From Odontesthes bonariensis (taxonomy: Eukaryota; Chordata; Actinopteri; Atheriniformes; Atherinopsidae), in contig NC_134515.1 of NCBI RefSeq assembly GCF_027942865.1, forward strand, positions 29,068,449 to 29,132,448: 64,000 bases of DNA, written 5' to 3'. The first letter of the stretch is position 1; each line of letters begins with the position of its first letter. This document shows positions 1-11,900 of this stretch, one piece after another. The notes under the pieces are model-generated. The model searched no databases. It saw only the letters and a program-made list of their open reading frames with translations, and was not told where the DNA came from. Made by a program: the position numbers and the translations under genes.

Positions 1-189
1 AACTTTGCAAAGGACCTATTTTGAATTATAATTTTAGGCACTTTGTTACAAGCAGCTTGTTGCAAAGCCACAAAATTTGTTCCCATTTTTTAGTTGTATA
101 ATTTAAAAAAATGCCAAAGACATCACAGTTTGGCATACATAAAATAGTATCCAAAAAAGATTGTTAAAAAAATTAATTTGAGTGAAAAC

Positions 190-700
190 TTAGCAAATCT
201 CAGCATGTTGTGCAGTGTGTCCCTGAGGAGACTGGACAGGTGGAGGACAAACAAAGAAGTGGCAGGCCTCAAACACCACAGATGAACAGTATCTGATAGT
301 AATGTCCTTGAGAAACAGGGAAAAAATCAGCGAAAACCTGACACAGGACCTGACAAAGGTATTTAGACATTCAGTTAATCCATCTACTGTTCACTGAATC
401 CTCATCAGAAATGGTCTCAGTGAAAGGGTGGCTGTAAATGCAGAGAAGCCATTCTGAGGGAAACAGGGAAAAAAAAGCTGAGGTATGCTAAATGGCACAA
501 GAACTGCACTGAAAACCAATGGTAGCAGGTCTTGTGGATTGATGAATCCTCCTCAAAGCCCACATGTCAACATTATTGAAGCAGTGTGGGATCATCTTGA
601 CAGAACAGAACAAAAGGCAGCCAACATCCAAAGAACAGCTTTGAGATGTCCTTCAAGAAGCCTGGAGAACTATTCCTGAAGACTGCTTAAATAAATGACA
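190..700 (+). pseudogene. Tc1-like transposase remnant
   Basis: Fragments of a Tc1/mariner transposase can be read on the + strand in shifting frames. The helix-turn-helix part (QYLIVMSLRNR near 290-330, then VNPSTVH near 380) is followed by a catalytic-domain fragment with HVNIIEAVWDHLDR near 565-605. Stops and frame changes are frequent and most of the catalytic core between these blocks is missing, so this is an inactivated fossil. I did not find convincing terminal inverted repeats; the left end may lie outside the window. It is recognised by family pattern only. Confidence 0.7.
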
Positions 701-3700
701 AGAAATCTTGTCTAAATTCATACAGCAATCAACAAGTTATTTTTTGGAAGAAGATAAATTACACTCATTAACTCTCAGTCCAATTCTCTTTCAACTTGTG
801 TCTGCCCTCACTCTGACCCTTCGCATGCATCTGGCGCCATCTGTTGGCAGATCCCCAACGGTCAGCATCAGTCAAACAACAGAAAAACGGGATTTGTGTT
901 TTGAAATTAGTGCTGTCAGTTCATCTGTGTAATTCAGTTAAAGGAGGACTTCTGGTTTTCTAATCTCACAGTAAAACGTCACTGACATCTACATGCAGAA
1001 CAGTGTATTTGGTCAGTACGACCAAAGTCATTCAACAAGAAGTTAGGAGAACCATCCAGTTCAACCGGTGAGGACCAACCAACTGTAACTGCCCCTTTAA
1101 GAGCTAACAGTTTGTCTTTTCACATTCTGCATCACAGGAGAGATGCTCATTAAAAGCGCCTCAATTCCTCACTGTTTCATCAACTGAGACTGCCAAGCTC
1201 TTTAACTCAGTGCTCTTGATGTTTGTGCTGTTTGTGTAAAACCCATCTGTTTCCTCGCCTCTCTGTTGGCAGAGGGTCCACCTCATCCGTATGCTTCTCT
1301 TTTTGAAGTCATGTCAAAATCTCATCTTTATGCATCTAAGACATCCAACTCGTCATCAGCGCTCAGGCAAATGTCAAGGAGGGCACTCCTTAAATAGCTC
1401 CTCTTTTCCCTCTTATACGATGCGTGCAGAAAACAAGGACGGCGAGGATTCACAGCCATGAGTTTTTATAATTTGAAGAGCAGCAGTCTTTAGTTGATTA
1501 ACTGAGCAGCAGGAGATTAATCAGCATGATTTGGATTATCTAACAATTATAGTGATTTTTAAGCCTATATGAAAAATATTGTGAAATAATATTTTGTCAT
1601 ACACGTTATAGTACACTTATTTATCTGTGGATCCTGAGGCATTTTCCAAAGCCATTTTTTGTTACACTTTATTGCTATAAGCAATTAATAAGAAGGCCAA
1701 TTTACAGCTAATGGAAATGATTACTGGAATCCTAATTCATTAATTTTACGTGAATACAACAAGCCTTATAAGGCTTTCTTTATTGATATTTAGGTTTGAA
1801 CTGCTGGAAAAAATGTCATTGTGCCGGTGTAAAGTTAATCAACTGAACTAAGTGTAAATGGATAGGTATGCAGCCTAATCCACACCTTCATAACTTCACT
1901 CCAAAACACCACTTGTCCCCCCTGGATAACATACGGAGAGCAAATTCATTTCAAGGCAAGCAAAAATCATTAAACAGAAATCTCATTCTGCGCAGCTGTA
2001 CTAGGGGAAGATTGCACAGAGAATAATTTCATAGATTTAGGCAGCCAGAGCCATCAGTGAATAATCAACATCCCAGCACAAATCAGTCACACGGCAACAT
2101 CCACTGTTGCTAAATCGAATTATGATTTCACACACCTTATCCATCACAAAGCTATAGTTTGAAGACAGGAAATCGGCATCAGAATAATTATCACTTTAAA
2201 AGCATGTCAACGTGTAAGAAAAAAAGAAGAAGAAAGAGAGAAGGCATAAATAAATATAGCTCACTTCCCTGTCGAAAAGCTGGCAGGTAATTTTCTCCAG
2301 CTGCTCTAAATGTGACAATCCCACGGGGACTGAAATCTAATATTAACAGCAAATCATTATGTGGGAACTGTTCTTCCGTGACCTGCTGCGGTACCTGTAT
2401 GACTAACTCAATCTGAGTAATTGAGATATGTTAGCAACTAGAATAAAGTCCTGCTGTGACAGCAGAGGGTCATGTAGAGTGTAGTGAGACTCCAAACACA
2501 CCTCAATGCTGGAGACGATTTGCATGTCTATATGCTTTGACTGACAAGGTCTCTTCTCATCATGTGATGCTGGTTTCCTTTGGTGCTTGATGAAGTGGCT
2601 TATGAAAGACAGCAAAGCAGTAACTTGACTATGCTATACAGTAGCAAACACTCAGGGGGATATGTCCCTCTACTTAAATACCACACTGTGGTTATTCATA
2701 CAGAAACACACTCATGCAGCCAAATCTAAGCATTGTTTGTGAGAATAAATAGATTGTTTCTGTTACTGCACTTCACAAACGGGCCAAAAAAAGTTTATTA
2801 CATTCACTGGCACATGAGGTACAATATAAATTTTGTACCGCTTTATTCTACAAGGGTATATAATATCCTGATATCACAGTTAATGATTATGTACTATATA
2901 TAGACCTCCTCCACGTTGTAACTGATCCCCGTGTGACCAATTAATCAACATAAAAGGCGCTGCCATTGTAGTTCAAAGAATTTGTAATAATTCAAAAATA
3001 ATGGCCTGCTTCTCCTGTCCAAGAAATCGTTTTTAATTGTCTCATTAAAAGATGCCGTGGCTGTGGGCTGGAGAAAACAACAATAGTTCTGTTTCCGCTC
3101 AAACGCTGCAGATCTTTGAAGCTGTCCGTTTACCTGTGCAAAGCTGCGAGCCCGGACGTCCTTTTTGTAACCACAGCAACCGAGCTGGTTCTTTGAAATC
3201 CCTGCAAAAATAGAATAACACCAAGTAGTTCACTTTGAAGGAGGAAGCCTAAATCGCGCAACAGTGGACAAAACAATGACCTCATTAAAAAGTATCGTCT
3301 CCAAAGGGTTCTGGGTTTATTTCTTCTTTTTACCTGCATGACTAATTACTGGAGTGAATCTTAATGAGAAACAGTTTGGCCAAGAAATGTCTTCAGTGTG
3401 TGTTTAGTACTATAAGTACATGGTCATGAAATACTCAACGACCCGCTTACATGTTAAGAGGAAGACAAGTTAACCCTAATATTTAGTTTGACAGCACATA
3501 AAATACACTTAATAATGCTTTATCGGCAAGACAGATTTGCTAATCAGCATGAATTTGATGATAACCCCTATTGTAAGTACCTCGGAGATAAAGTGGCTTT
3601 TCTTTTATTTGTAACCACAGAAAATCTAGCTGATGAAATGCACGTTTCTAGCAGGATTCATACATTATGTGTGTCTGTTAGTGGCAGTACTTTAACATGT

Positions 3701-3926
3701 TCCTATAGGCCTTATTGGATTTCTGTCACTGGAGTTTTACTGAGCAAAAAAAACAAATATGTAGGACAACTGTACTCCTTTCTTTGTGAATTACTTATTT
3801 TGTGGGGCGAAAACAGCAAAGACAAGACATTTTTATTAATGCACAGCGTGCGTGTTATCAGAACCATGAAGCAAGCCGTGCTTGTAGCAAGGAGAAGGGT
3901 TACTATGTCATCTAGAGTCTTGTTCT
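701..3926. other. Intergenic, no gene recognised
   Basis: This stretch has only short open frames with no recognisable domain, and no clear repeat boundary was seen. Part of it could hold distal regulatory DNA, but nothing in the sequence alone supports a specific call. Confidence 0.5.
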
Positions 3927-4358
3927 TGTCACGTGTCGATGGTGGAGGCGAGGAAGGAGGACACAGGTGCAGACACTGACCCAGAACCAGGAGGCAAAAA
4001 TGAAACGAAACTATTTATTTCAAATACAGGCATGGCAAAGATGGAAATACATAAAACTAAAATATTGGGAAAACAAAATCAAAACGCTGAGAAAACTCAA
4101 ACAAAAATAGACACAAGGAACTCGGAAGAGCACAAGAGGGGGTAACGGTGAAGATCTGGCAACGAGTGAAGGAAACCGTGAGTTTAAATACAGAGGAGGG
4201 TGATGCGTGAATGAGTGCAGCTGAGGATAAGTGAACACAGGTGAAGGGAGTGGAGCTGACAACTATGGTGAAGAGAGACTGAGGAAACAAGTGAGGAAGT
4301 GACAGAACCCAAACAAGAAACAGAATGGAAAACAGACAACACAACACGGATCATGACA
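3927..4358 (-). repeat. Solo LTR, sushi-type Gypsy
   Basis: The segment begins TGTCACG and ends CATGACA on the + strand, giving the TG...CA ends of an LTR. In its sense (minus) orientation it has a TATA-like TATTTAAA and, further on, an AATAAA polyadenylation signal. The 5-bp flanks are gttct and cttct, a probable target duplication with one change. Internal sequence resembles the LTR at 57907-58351 (both share a CACTCCCTTCACCTGTGTTC stretch), so the two are related. No internal gag-pol remains, which indicates LTR-LTR recombination. Confidence 0.75.
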
Positions 4359-4787
4359 CTTCTTGCATTTCTATTAAAGTTTGAAGAAACAAATCCAGCA
4401 AATAAAGAGGAAGAATTTGCAGTTATTTTTCGTCACCTCACAGGATATACGGGACACATAGGAAGGCAAGCAGGGAAAAGTTTCAACTAAGCTTTTCCCT
4501 CTTTTTTACCTTTTATCATATCAGCTTACAAACTGAAGAGTGTATGTCACCCCTCTTAGGAACACTTAGTTCAACAAAATATTTTTGCACAGTCATTGTA
4601 TTTATTTTTTGCCCACAATTGATCTCATGTCCCTTCCAGCACCAGCAGGTGGCTTTTTAACAACGAAAATCTCTGAAAAACCTACTTTATACTTAACCTA
4701 ATGTGAATCTACTAGCTTTGAATCACTGTTTGTAAAGCAGGAGGCCCCAGAAGGAGGAGGTCGGACCACAATGGTGCTAAAACAGAG
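4359..4787. other. Intergenic, no gene recognised
   Basis: AT-rich sequence between the solo LTR and the TTAA MITE. I see no coding or structural feature. Confidence 0.5.
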
Positions 4788-5121
4788 TTAAAGGGATAGT
4801 TCGCCTCTTGTGACATGAAGCTGTATGACATCCCATATTAGCAATATCATTTATTAGATTTGACTTACCCCCTGCTGCGTGCTGTGAGTCGAGTTCCGGA
4901 CTCGTTTTGGCTTTGACGAAGGTAGTCCAGCTAGTTGGCTGGGGCCACAAAAACAAAGCGTTTTGCTTCTCAAAACAATATGCGTTCAAAAGAGTAACAC
5001 CAAAACGAGGCTGGAACTCGGCTCACAGGACGCAGCAGGGGGTAAGTCAAATTTAATAAATGATATTGCTAGTGTATGGGATGTCATGCTTCATGTCAAA
5101 AGAGGCAAACTATCCCTTTAA
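4788..5121. mobile_element. MITE with TTAA ends
   Basis: The two ends are inverted copies: TTAAAGGGATAGTTCGCCTC at the left and, reading in, the complement of GAGGCAAACTATCCCTTTAA at the right. A second inverted block of about 60 bp (CCCCCTGCTGCGT and relatives) follows on both sides, so the whole 334-bp unit could fold on itself. The TTAA at both ends is the target duplication expected of piggyBac or Kolobok transposons. There is no coding capacity. It lies about 480 bp upstream of the first srxn1 ATG. Confidence 0.8.
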
Positions 5122-5492
5122 CATTGACTTTATTCATCAAGCTGCCAGAGATACACGTCAAATTGAACAATAACGTTCTGGGACTGTAGGTAACACTTGG
5201 TTGGTTCTCCATTTTAAATCAATATTTAAAATCATTGTTATAATTGTGTGCACCACACCTGTGAACTCCAGTAAACGTCTTACTAGCTAAAAAGCTAATT
5301 CTCTAAATTGTCGCTTTATTTAAATTTGTTATTTAGAGCCGTGTTCTTAACGTGACAGCAAGTAATAATGTGTGAATTCAAATACTAATTCGACATATTA
5401 ATTCATTTTATTTACTCTGGCAAACGCAGGCCTTTTAAAATAGTTCCATGAGAGAGAGGGCATGTCGTGCTTGTGATTGACAGTGAGCATGG

Positions 5493-5497
5493 CCAAT
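5493..5497 (+). promoter_or_regulatory. CCAAT box upstream of srxn1
   Basis: A CCAAT motif in the context GGCCAATCAG lies about 110 bp upstream of the first possible srxn1 ATG and fits a proximal promoter. I looked for an antioxidant response element (TGACnnnGC), which would be expected for an NRF2 target, and did not see a clear one in the 200 bp before the gene. Confidence 0.4.
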
Positions 5498-5604
5498 CAG
5501 ATCCTTACGTGAGTAGGAGCACGCAGAGCACGCAGTCCGTTGAAAAAAGTTCAGGAAGTACAGGGGCACTCGAGTCGAGTTGAAGTAAAGCTGTCGATAG
5601 GTTA

Positions 5605-6514
5605 ATGTTTTGTTTGTGGCAGGGAATGAAAACACTCCTGAAGCAAGTGACTTTACCGAATAGAATCATTAAAATGTCCACGCATTATGGTGCGGCGGAG
5701 GGTGAGAACAGCGGCGTCAACAGGTCGATTCATTCAGACACTATTGGAGAGGTTCATAACATCCCGCTACAGGTCGTTATAAGACCGTTTCCTCCGGTGT
5801 TGGACGAGCAGAAAGTCAAAAGTCTGATGGACACAATAAAGGTAACATCAACTTTGTGTGACCTTTGTAAGTGCCCGATAACAAAGTGGCATGGCATGTT
5901 TATTTGTAGAGCACAATTCGTACACAACGCAATTCAAAGTGCAATGTCACAAGGCTACTGCCTTGTGGATGCTTTATATAAATTATTATTACAAATGGCA
6001 CCATGTGTATACTTGCTGCAACACTGAGATGATAATCCTAATAAAAATGCGTTACAATGGCACACCTAATTACAATATTGACACAAGAAAATATTTATAT
6101 TGTTGCTGTGTTGCTCACACACAGTAATTTCACTCTAATAATTACATTTTAGCGCATTATTTATATGAAGCAGTAGCCCGGCTGTTTAGTGGTTTATGAA
6201 CAGGTATGACAAGTTCACCTCAAGACACGATCTTGTAATACCTGCGAACCTTGTGCATGAAAGCTAATTTATGCTCTCAACTGACAGCTTTTCTCTCCTT
6301 TCAGGAAACAACAGACATCAGTGTTGTTCCTCCTATTGATGTCCTGTGGATCAGAGGTAGAGAGGGAGGAAATTACTACTACTCATTTGGAGGCTGTCAC
6401 AGGTTTGCTGCGTATCAGAGATTGAACATGCCGTTCATTCCAGCCAAGATCATCAGAACGAACATTTCAGACCTCAGAGTTTACTTGGGAGCTTCAACGC
6501 CTGATTTGCGGTGA
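5605..6514 (+). CDS. srxn1: Sulfiredoxin 1, two exons
   Basis: Exon 1 ends at 5841 before a GTAACA donor; exon 2 runs 6305-6514 after a CTCCTTTCAG acceptor, with the intron in phase 0. The joined product contains the sulfiredoxin signatures SIHS...[17 protein letters not shown] and YSFGGCHR, and ends in the conserved [15 protein letters not shown]. The Cys in GGCHR is the catalytic residue that attacks the sulfinic phosphoryl ester. Sulfiredoxin uses ATP to reduce over-oxidised (sulfinic) cysteine in 2-Cys peroxiredoxins in the cytosol. Three in-frame ATGs exist at 5605, 5626 and 5674; the last has A at -3 and gives about 125 residues, close to vertebrate family length, so I favour it. The longer start would give 148 residues. 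Confidence 0.93.
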
Positions 6515-6998
6515 TGCTGAAAGACTCGGCTCCAGTGGGTCATACGCGCAATATTTCTGCCAGATGTAGTTGGTGACTGCAGAGCAGGGGATTTACCAAC
6601 AGGGGGCAGTGAAGCTCCGTCTGTAAACTAATGCATTTTTTTCTTTTTTGGCCTCTTGTCATTTTTAATGTGAAATTTGCTTGATTGTAATTTTTTAACA
6701 GTTAGTCGTTTTTTTTATCAAACAGATCTAGGCCATTTGCTCGAACCCTTAAATTGCAATTTAAATTTTACTCAAATGATTTAAATGACTGTTTTCCTTC
6801 CGTTATTCTGTCTTACGTTTGCAAAAATAAGAATAAAAGGATATTTATTTGTTTGCATGTGCATTATGACTTGATGGCACTACAGCAATGGTTGCTGCTA
6901 ATTTTTGAGGACCATTTCATAGCAAAATTTTTACTCATTTCAGGACAAACGGGTGAAGCTCACAAGTGATTCGAGTAGAAATCATTAATAACTTCTTG

Positions 6999-7004
6999 AA
7001 TAAA
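6999..7004 (+). terminator. Polyadenylation signal for srxn1
   Basis: AATAAA about 485 bp after the srxn1 stop codon, the first good signal downstream in the gene's orientation. The 3' end itself is not established. Confidence 0.5.
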
Positions 7005-10000
7005 GAGACAAGATGTGAGACAAGATGGTGGGCTAGCTTGCGCAGTAGTGGCATCCTGAAACTAGGGCAGATAAATGGAATTCAGCTCATTCATTTTAGT
7101 ATTTATTATGCATGTGCCTTTGATACGTGAAAGGTTTGCTGTTAACGCTGTGCATTTCCTTTAAGTGTGTCTTTAGACTATATTGACAAAGATTTTGATG
7201 CAAATTTTCTTCCATTATGTTGGAGCTGTTTTTGTCTGAAATATATCCACTTGGTCTTTTTTCTTCATAGATAACATAGAATTTATTGAATTTTTGATGG
7301 TTTGTGCTCCAGCAGCACAAACCATCCTATAAAGAGGAAAAATATATTTCTATAGGACACATATTTACAAAAGATAAACTGTAAATAGTTAAAAAAAAAA
7401 AGTTTTTGTTTTTATTTTGACCGTGTTTGAAATCCAAACACTTCTGATGTCACACATTGCCCTGTTTTTCAGATACTCTCCCACTTTGTTCACGCACAGT
7501 CAACTTTGATTGTGATGTTCCAGACAGCCCAGGAACCTATAGACCAGATGGTTTGCTGAATGAGTCAGGTGTTCTGAGAAAATCAGGCTGACAAAATGCA
7601 AGATGTTGTTGAGTCGTGCAGAATCATCCCACTCAGCCGGTTGTCAGTCTTCTGGTTTTTTTGTGCTTTACAGGATTCCTCTTGTAACCCTCCAGACAAA
7701 GGCGGAGGTGGAAGGGGAGGCATACTATTAAAGCATACTGGTCAGTTTGCATTAAAATCATGTGAAATAAATGAATGATACAGCATGATGTAAAATACAT
7801 TCATGAAACCTTTATGCCCTGTTCCCTCATGCATTTAAGAATAGAAAAGCTTGGCTGGTACTTTAAATAACATGAATAATCTACGTTAATGGATAAAGTT
7901 TTTTTTTTTTACCTAATGCCTTGTTTGTTGTTGTATCTGTCCTTGAGGCTGGCCTCAGCTTACTAAATCATTTCAGACAGCAGTTCCCTTGCCTCTGTCT
8001 TGGAGGAAGGAACTGCAGTTTTACAGAATAATATAGGTAAAATATAGACGAGGCCTTTCCGACATCAGCGCTTTCACAATGCGAGCTCAGAGCTGCTTGG
8101 TGATCTCCCTTTGTGGCCATTGAGGAAATGAAGGGCGACCCGGAGCAACTTTTACCGACCGGCCCTAAAGGACTCTAAATTTCTCCTCTGAATCGTCGCG
8201 TGTGAGAAGATTTCCTGTAGCTCACTCACTGTCTGGAAGTAACCATATCCTCAAAGGAGTTTTGACACGCAATGCTAGTATGAAAAAATGCATTGCACCT
8301 GTTGCTTCTAGGAGCGGTTTCCATGGGTGGTTTGCATGCTTTAACTTTGAGGATTTAAAGTGATCAAGGGGGGTGATAAGAGGAGGAAGTTTCTTTTGTT
8401 TGTTTATTTTCATTCTCTTTTTTTTTTTTTTACATAAAGCCTTTTTTTTTTAATCTATCCAATTTCTTTGTTTTTTTCATTTTAAATAGTTCCTGTTTAT
8501 TTCTAAACCTTCCCTCCTTAACTTTGGTTGCAAACTGTGTCCTCCTCTCTGGCTCGATCACCTGGAGATGAAAAAAATGTGGCCAGAAGAAATACCTCAA
8601 GAAGTTCTGAACCAAGCATTGCGCATTAAAAAAGCATAACGGACACATTTACGAGTAAGATCTGATAGTCTTGCTGTTGTGTGGCTGTTTGATATTCTAA
8701 AGAAAGATGAGAACTTTGGAGGTTGATTTCTTCTCATACTTGAGAGGCAACGTAAAGAAAAGCTAAAGTATCGCAAAAATAAATACCAAAAAAATCGACG
8801 TCATCAATTTAAGGAGATTATTTTTCTTTTTGTTTTAACCAATTACAAAGTGGCTAATGGCAGAAGAGTATGAAATGTATGAAGTGTTTCTTGGTAAGTA
8901 AAATGGCTTTGACAGTACTTTCAAAGGTTTGTATTATGAAATAAATTGATTCATTTATACTTGCTGTTTTCAAGCTCTAAACAGCCGGTGAACAAGACAT
9001 GATCATTTAATTGTTACAGCATATCCTAAAATCCAGAGTTCAACTTTAAGGCAGACCCTGTTAAGTGTTTTTCAAACAGTGATTAAAGGTAAGAGTTGGC
9101 TTTGAGTTCACGTGAAACTTTCCAATCATTTGTGTCACATTCTTGTTACATTACATGTATGTGGGTGAAAAGAGAATGAGAATCTACTCTGGAAAAGTTT
9201 CAAGTCTCCAAGAAAACCATTCACTTTATTTGGTGATTACTCAAGCCTTAACAACACCCCCCCCCACCCCCCCCCCCAAATGTTAGCAGTAACATTATTA
9301 ATCAGAGCATCTTTGCAGTTGCAGCTTTCTCACTTTTTTGGCATCCCAGCTCTTGCTGGCAGTATGTTTTTTTTTTTTATTCCTGCACCCTTTATAGACA
9401 GAACTGCATATTTAAAGGCAAACATGCCAGTTGTTGAGAATCTTAAACTGAAAACTACTTTCTATCAGCATTTACATCATTTATAAACTCATCTTGCTCC
9501 AGAAAATGATTAAGTGGCAGATATCATCATTAATCTCCTGTGGAGTTGGTCTACATGGAAAATGCAAGTTGAAAAATGATCTCTGGTTAGCCAGCTCACC
9601 CATTAGTTCCACTTGGGGAGCCGTTCCAGTCAAATCCTCTTGAAGGAGTTTGGCTTTGGTTGTTCGAGTCGATGAGGATTTCTCACAGCTTCCTATCCGG
9701 AATTCCCTCAGACTACTGGTGGCTGCAGGCGTGTAATTTGTGCCAGATTTGCAATTCCGTATCCACCCTCTGACCTCACCGTAGAGAGGCATTGTGCACG
9801 AACCTTCCTCTCTGTGTCGACCTGTAAAAGAGTACTTGTGTTATGATAGCAATATTTGGCACGCAGGATTCAAACCTGTACTCTGGCTCTGTTGGCACGT
9901 TTACTGGGAAATTTGCACTTATCCACTGTGCACAGCAGAGAGTGTCCTTCATTAAAAAAAAGTTGGACTCATGAAGGTGTAATCTCTCGTTAATTATCAT

Positions 10001-10739
10001 AAACTTCACCCCAACTGTCCTTTAATACGACTCTGCCCACTTTAAGGTGGAGGCACAGCCCATAGCGAGGTGAGACCAAAACTGAAAAACAGGGGTTTTT
10101 TTTGTCTCGTCCATCAAGTGAATCTACTGAAATTGTTTGTTGCACTGCTACGTTTGATGAAAAAGAGCCATCATTAATGATAATGCATACGTATTACTTC
10201 TGATATGAGGGGTCCAAATGTCTGTTAAAGTATAACTAATTCAGAAGTGAAAAAGAAGAGTGATTTTTGTTTGTGAAGAAACCACGACATGTGTTGGAAG
10301 AACTTATGCAAGCATGTAAATTGCATCTGAAATGCATTTCTCTTGTATGTAGAAAGAGAAAACTGCCGGTGATGTTTGGCATGAAGCATTTCTGGCTTCC
10401 AAAGGGAGATCGACCAGAAACATTGAGGAATCACTGAGATGGAAGAAGCTGATGCACACAAACACTGGTTATGCAGTTTACCCTTAACTGGACCCATTGA
10501 GTGTACGGGGCCCAAGACTGCTGTGCAATGTAAGTACTGGAGTTTGGTTTAAATCTAATGTAAATTGTAATACACGTTTCTGTCATTTGCTGTATTAAGA
10601 ATCAGTGTTGATCTTTTACCTGATAGAATTCGAGAAATCTCATTAAAAAATATAAACAGCTTATGATATAATTTTGTTTGCCAACTTCTTTAATATCTGC
10701 CTGAAACCTTCGTGGTTCCAGTTTCTCAAATTAAGAAAA
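7005..10739. other. Intergenic, no gene recognised
   Basis: Only short domain-free frames are present. The one compositional oddity is a C-tract near 9257-9277 (9 C, one A, 11 C). Several poly-T runs occur around 8420-8460. No gene or bounded repeat could be supported. Confidence 0.5.
9257..9277. repeat. Poly-C tract
   Basis: Nine cytosines, one adenine and eleven cytosines in a row. It is a simple low-complexity tract with no visible functional context. Confidence 0.8.
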
Positions 10740-11900
10740 GAATCAGAAAACTAATCTATGGTGAAAATGACCCTTAGTTGCATTCTTGTTCCAAACAACT
10801 GCACAGTCCCACCCAATGAAATCCCCGAAATGGAATCACCACTCATGGATTATGCTTGTTCAGCTGTTTCACTTTTTACTCAAAAAACTGAATAAAATCT
10901 TCAATCTTTCTCTTTTGAACAGCAAGCTGAACATTCTGGCTTTGCAAAACATACTTCAAAAGCATTAAATGAAATTGTTGCAATTAATGGCTTTTTTTCC
11001 AGATCAATTAGAAGTAAAACTAGAAGCAGAAATGATGGAATCACGAACCAATAATCGTCACAATTATTACCTTGTTTGCACCTTTTATGACAGCTGAGAC
11101 ACAGGCTTCACTAATGAAAAGCAATATTCTTCACCAATTTTTTTTGTTTGTTTTCACTGTAAAATTTCAGTCTGATTGAGATCTGGACTCTTTGCTGACC
11201 TGTGCAGTTTACTGTAGAGATCATGCTTGCCATATCTCCTGGTTTCTTACCAGACTTGCATCCCTGTATCATCAAATTGCGGAAACCTGCTTGTTTTTTC
11301 TTCAGTCAGTCATCTTTTTATGTTTCATTGGACCCACCCCAAACAAAAGTTCCAGCATCATCTCCTCACCCCCCACAGATTGGTGATTCATCACTAAACA
11401 TCACTTTCATCCAATCATTCACAGACCTGGCTGCTTCTCTGTAGCCCACAAACCTTTTTTTTCCTCCATCTAGATGTAAGTGAGTATCCATATTTAGCTT
11501 TTTCTGGAGGTGAATCTCATTTCCTTCAACTGATTTCTTTCAGTTTGTTCACCAACCTTAACTCCTGTTTCTGCCCTTAGGTTATTCATTCATTTTGTTG
11601 CATAATTTCTGTTTTCAAGTCAATTTTGATTTAAGTTTTTATGCCTTGACGCTTTGGCGTCTTCTTTGGTCAATCTATTACAACTTTCCCATTTTGTTTG
11701 TCCTTGCTCGGAGCTCCAAACTTTAAACCAATAACCAACTCAGTGTTTAATCACCTTTTTGAAGGAAGTTTGTAATCCTTTCCGCTGTTTCGGCAGACAA
11801 CTCTCCTGTTAGCGCCACGCTTCTTCTTGATCAGCGAAGGGAATCAGCTCTTTAAGCTCTGCATTGCAAGCACTCTTTTAACAGCAGACTCATTTGAAAA
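10740..11900 (-). pseudogene. Tc1/mariner transposase remnant
   Basis: On the minus strand a Tc1/mariner catalytic block is readable at about 11320-11420: VMFSDESPICGG, a stop, then GDDAGTFVWGG. SDES carries the second catalytic aspartate of the DDE/D triad and the DAGTFVW block follows it in this family. Sequence on both sides resembles a degraded element of the same kind but is full of stops. Boundaries are approximate and no inverted repeats were located. Confidence 0.55.

Noticed and set aside
3488-3979. 163-codon open frame on the + strand
   Set aside because: It has no recognisable domain and its end runs into the solo LTR. AT-rich intergenic DNA yields such frames by chance.
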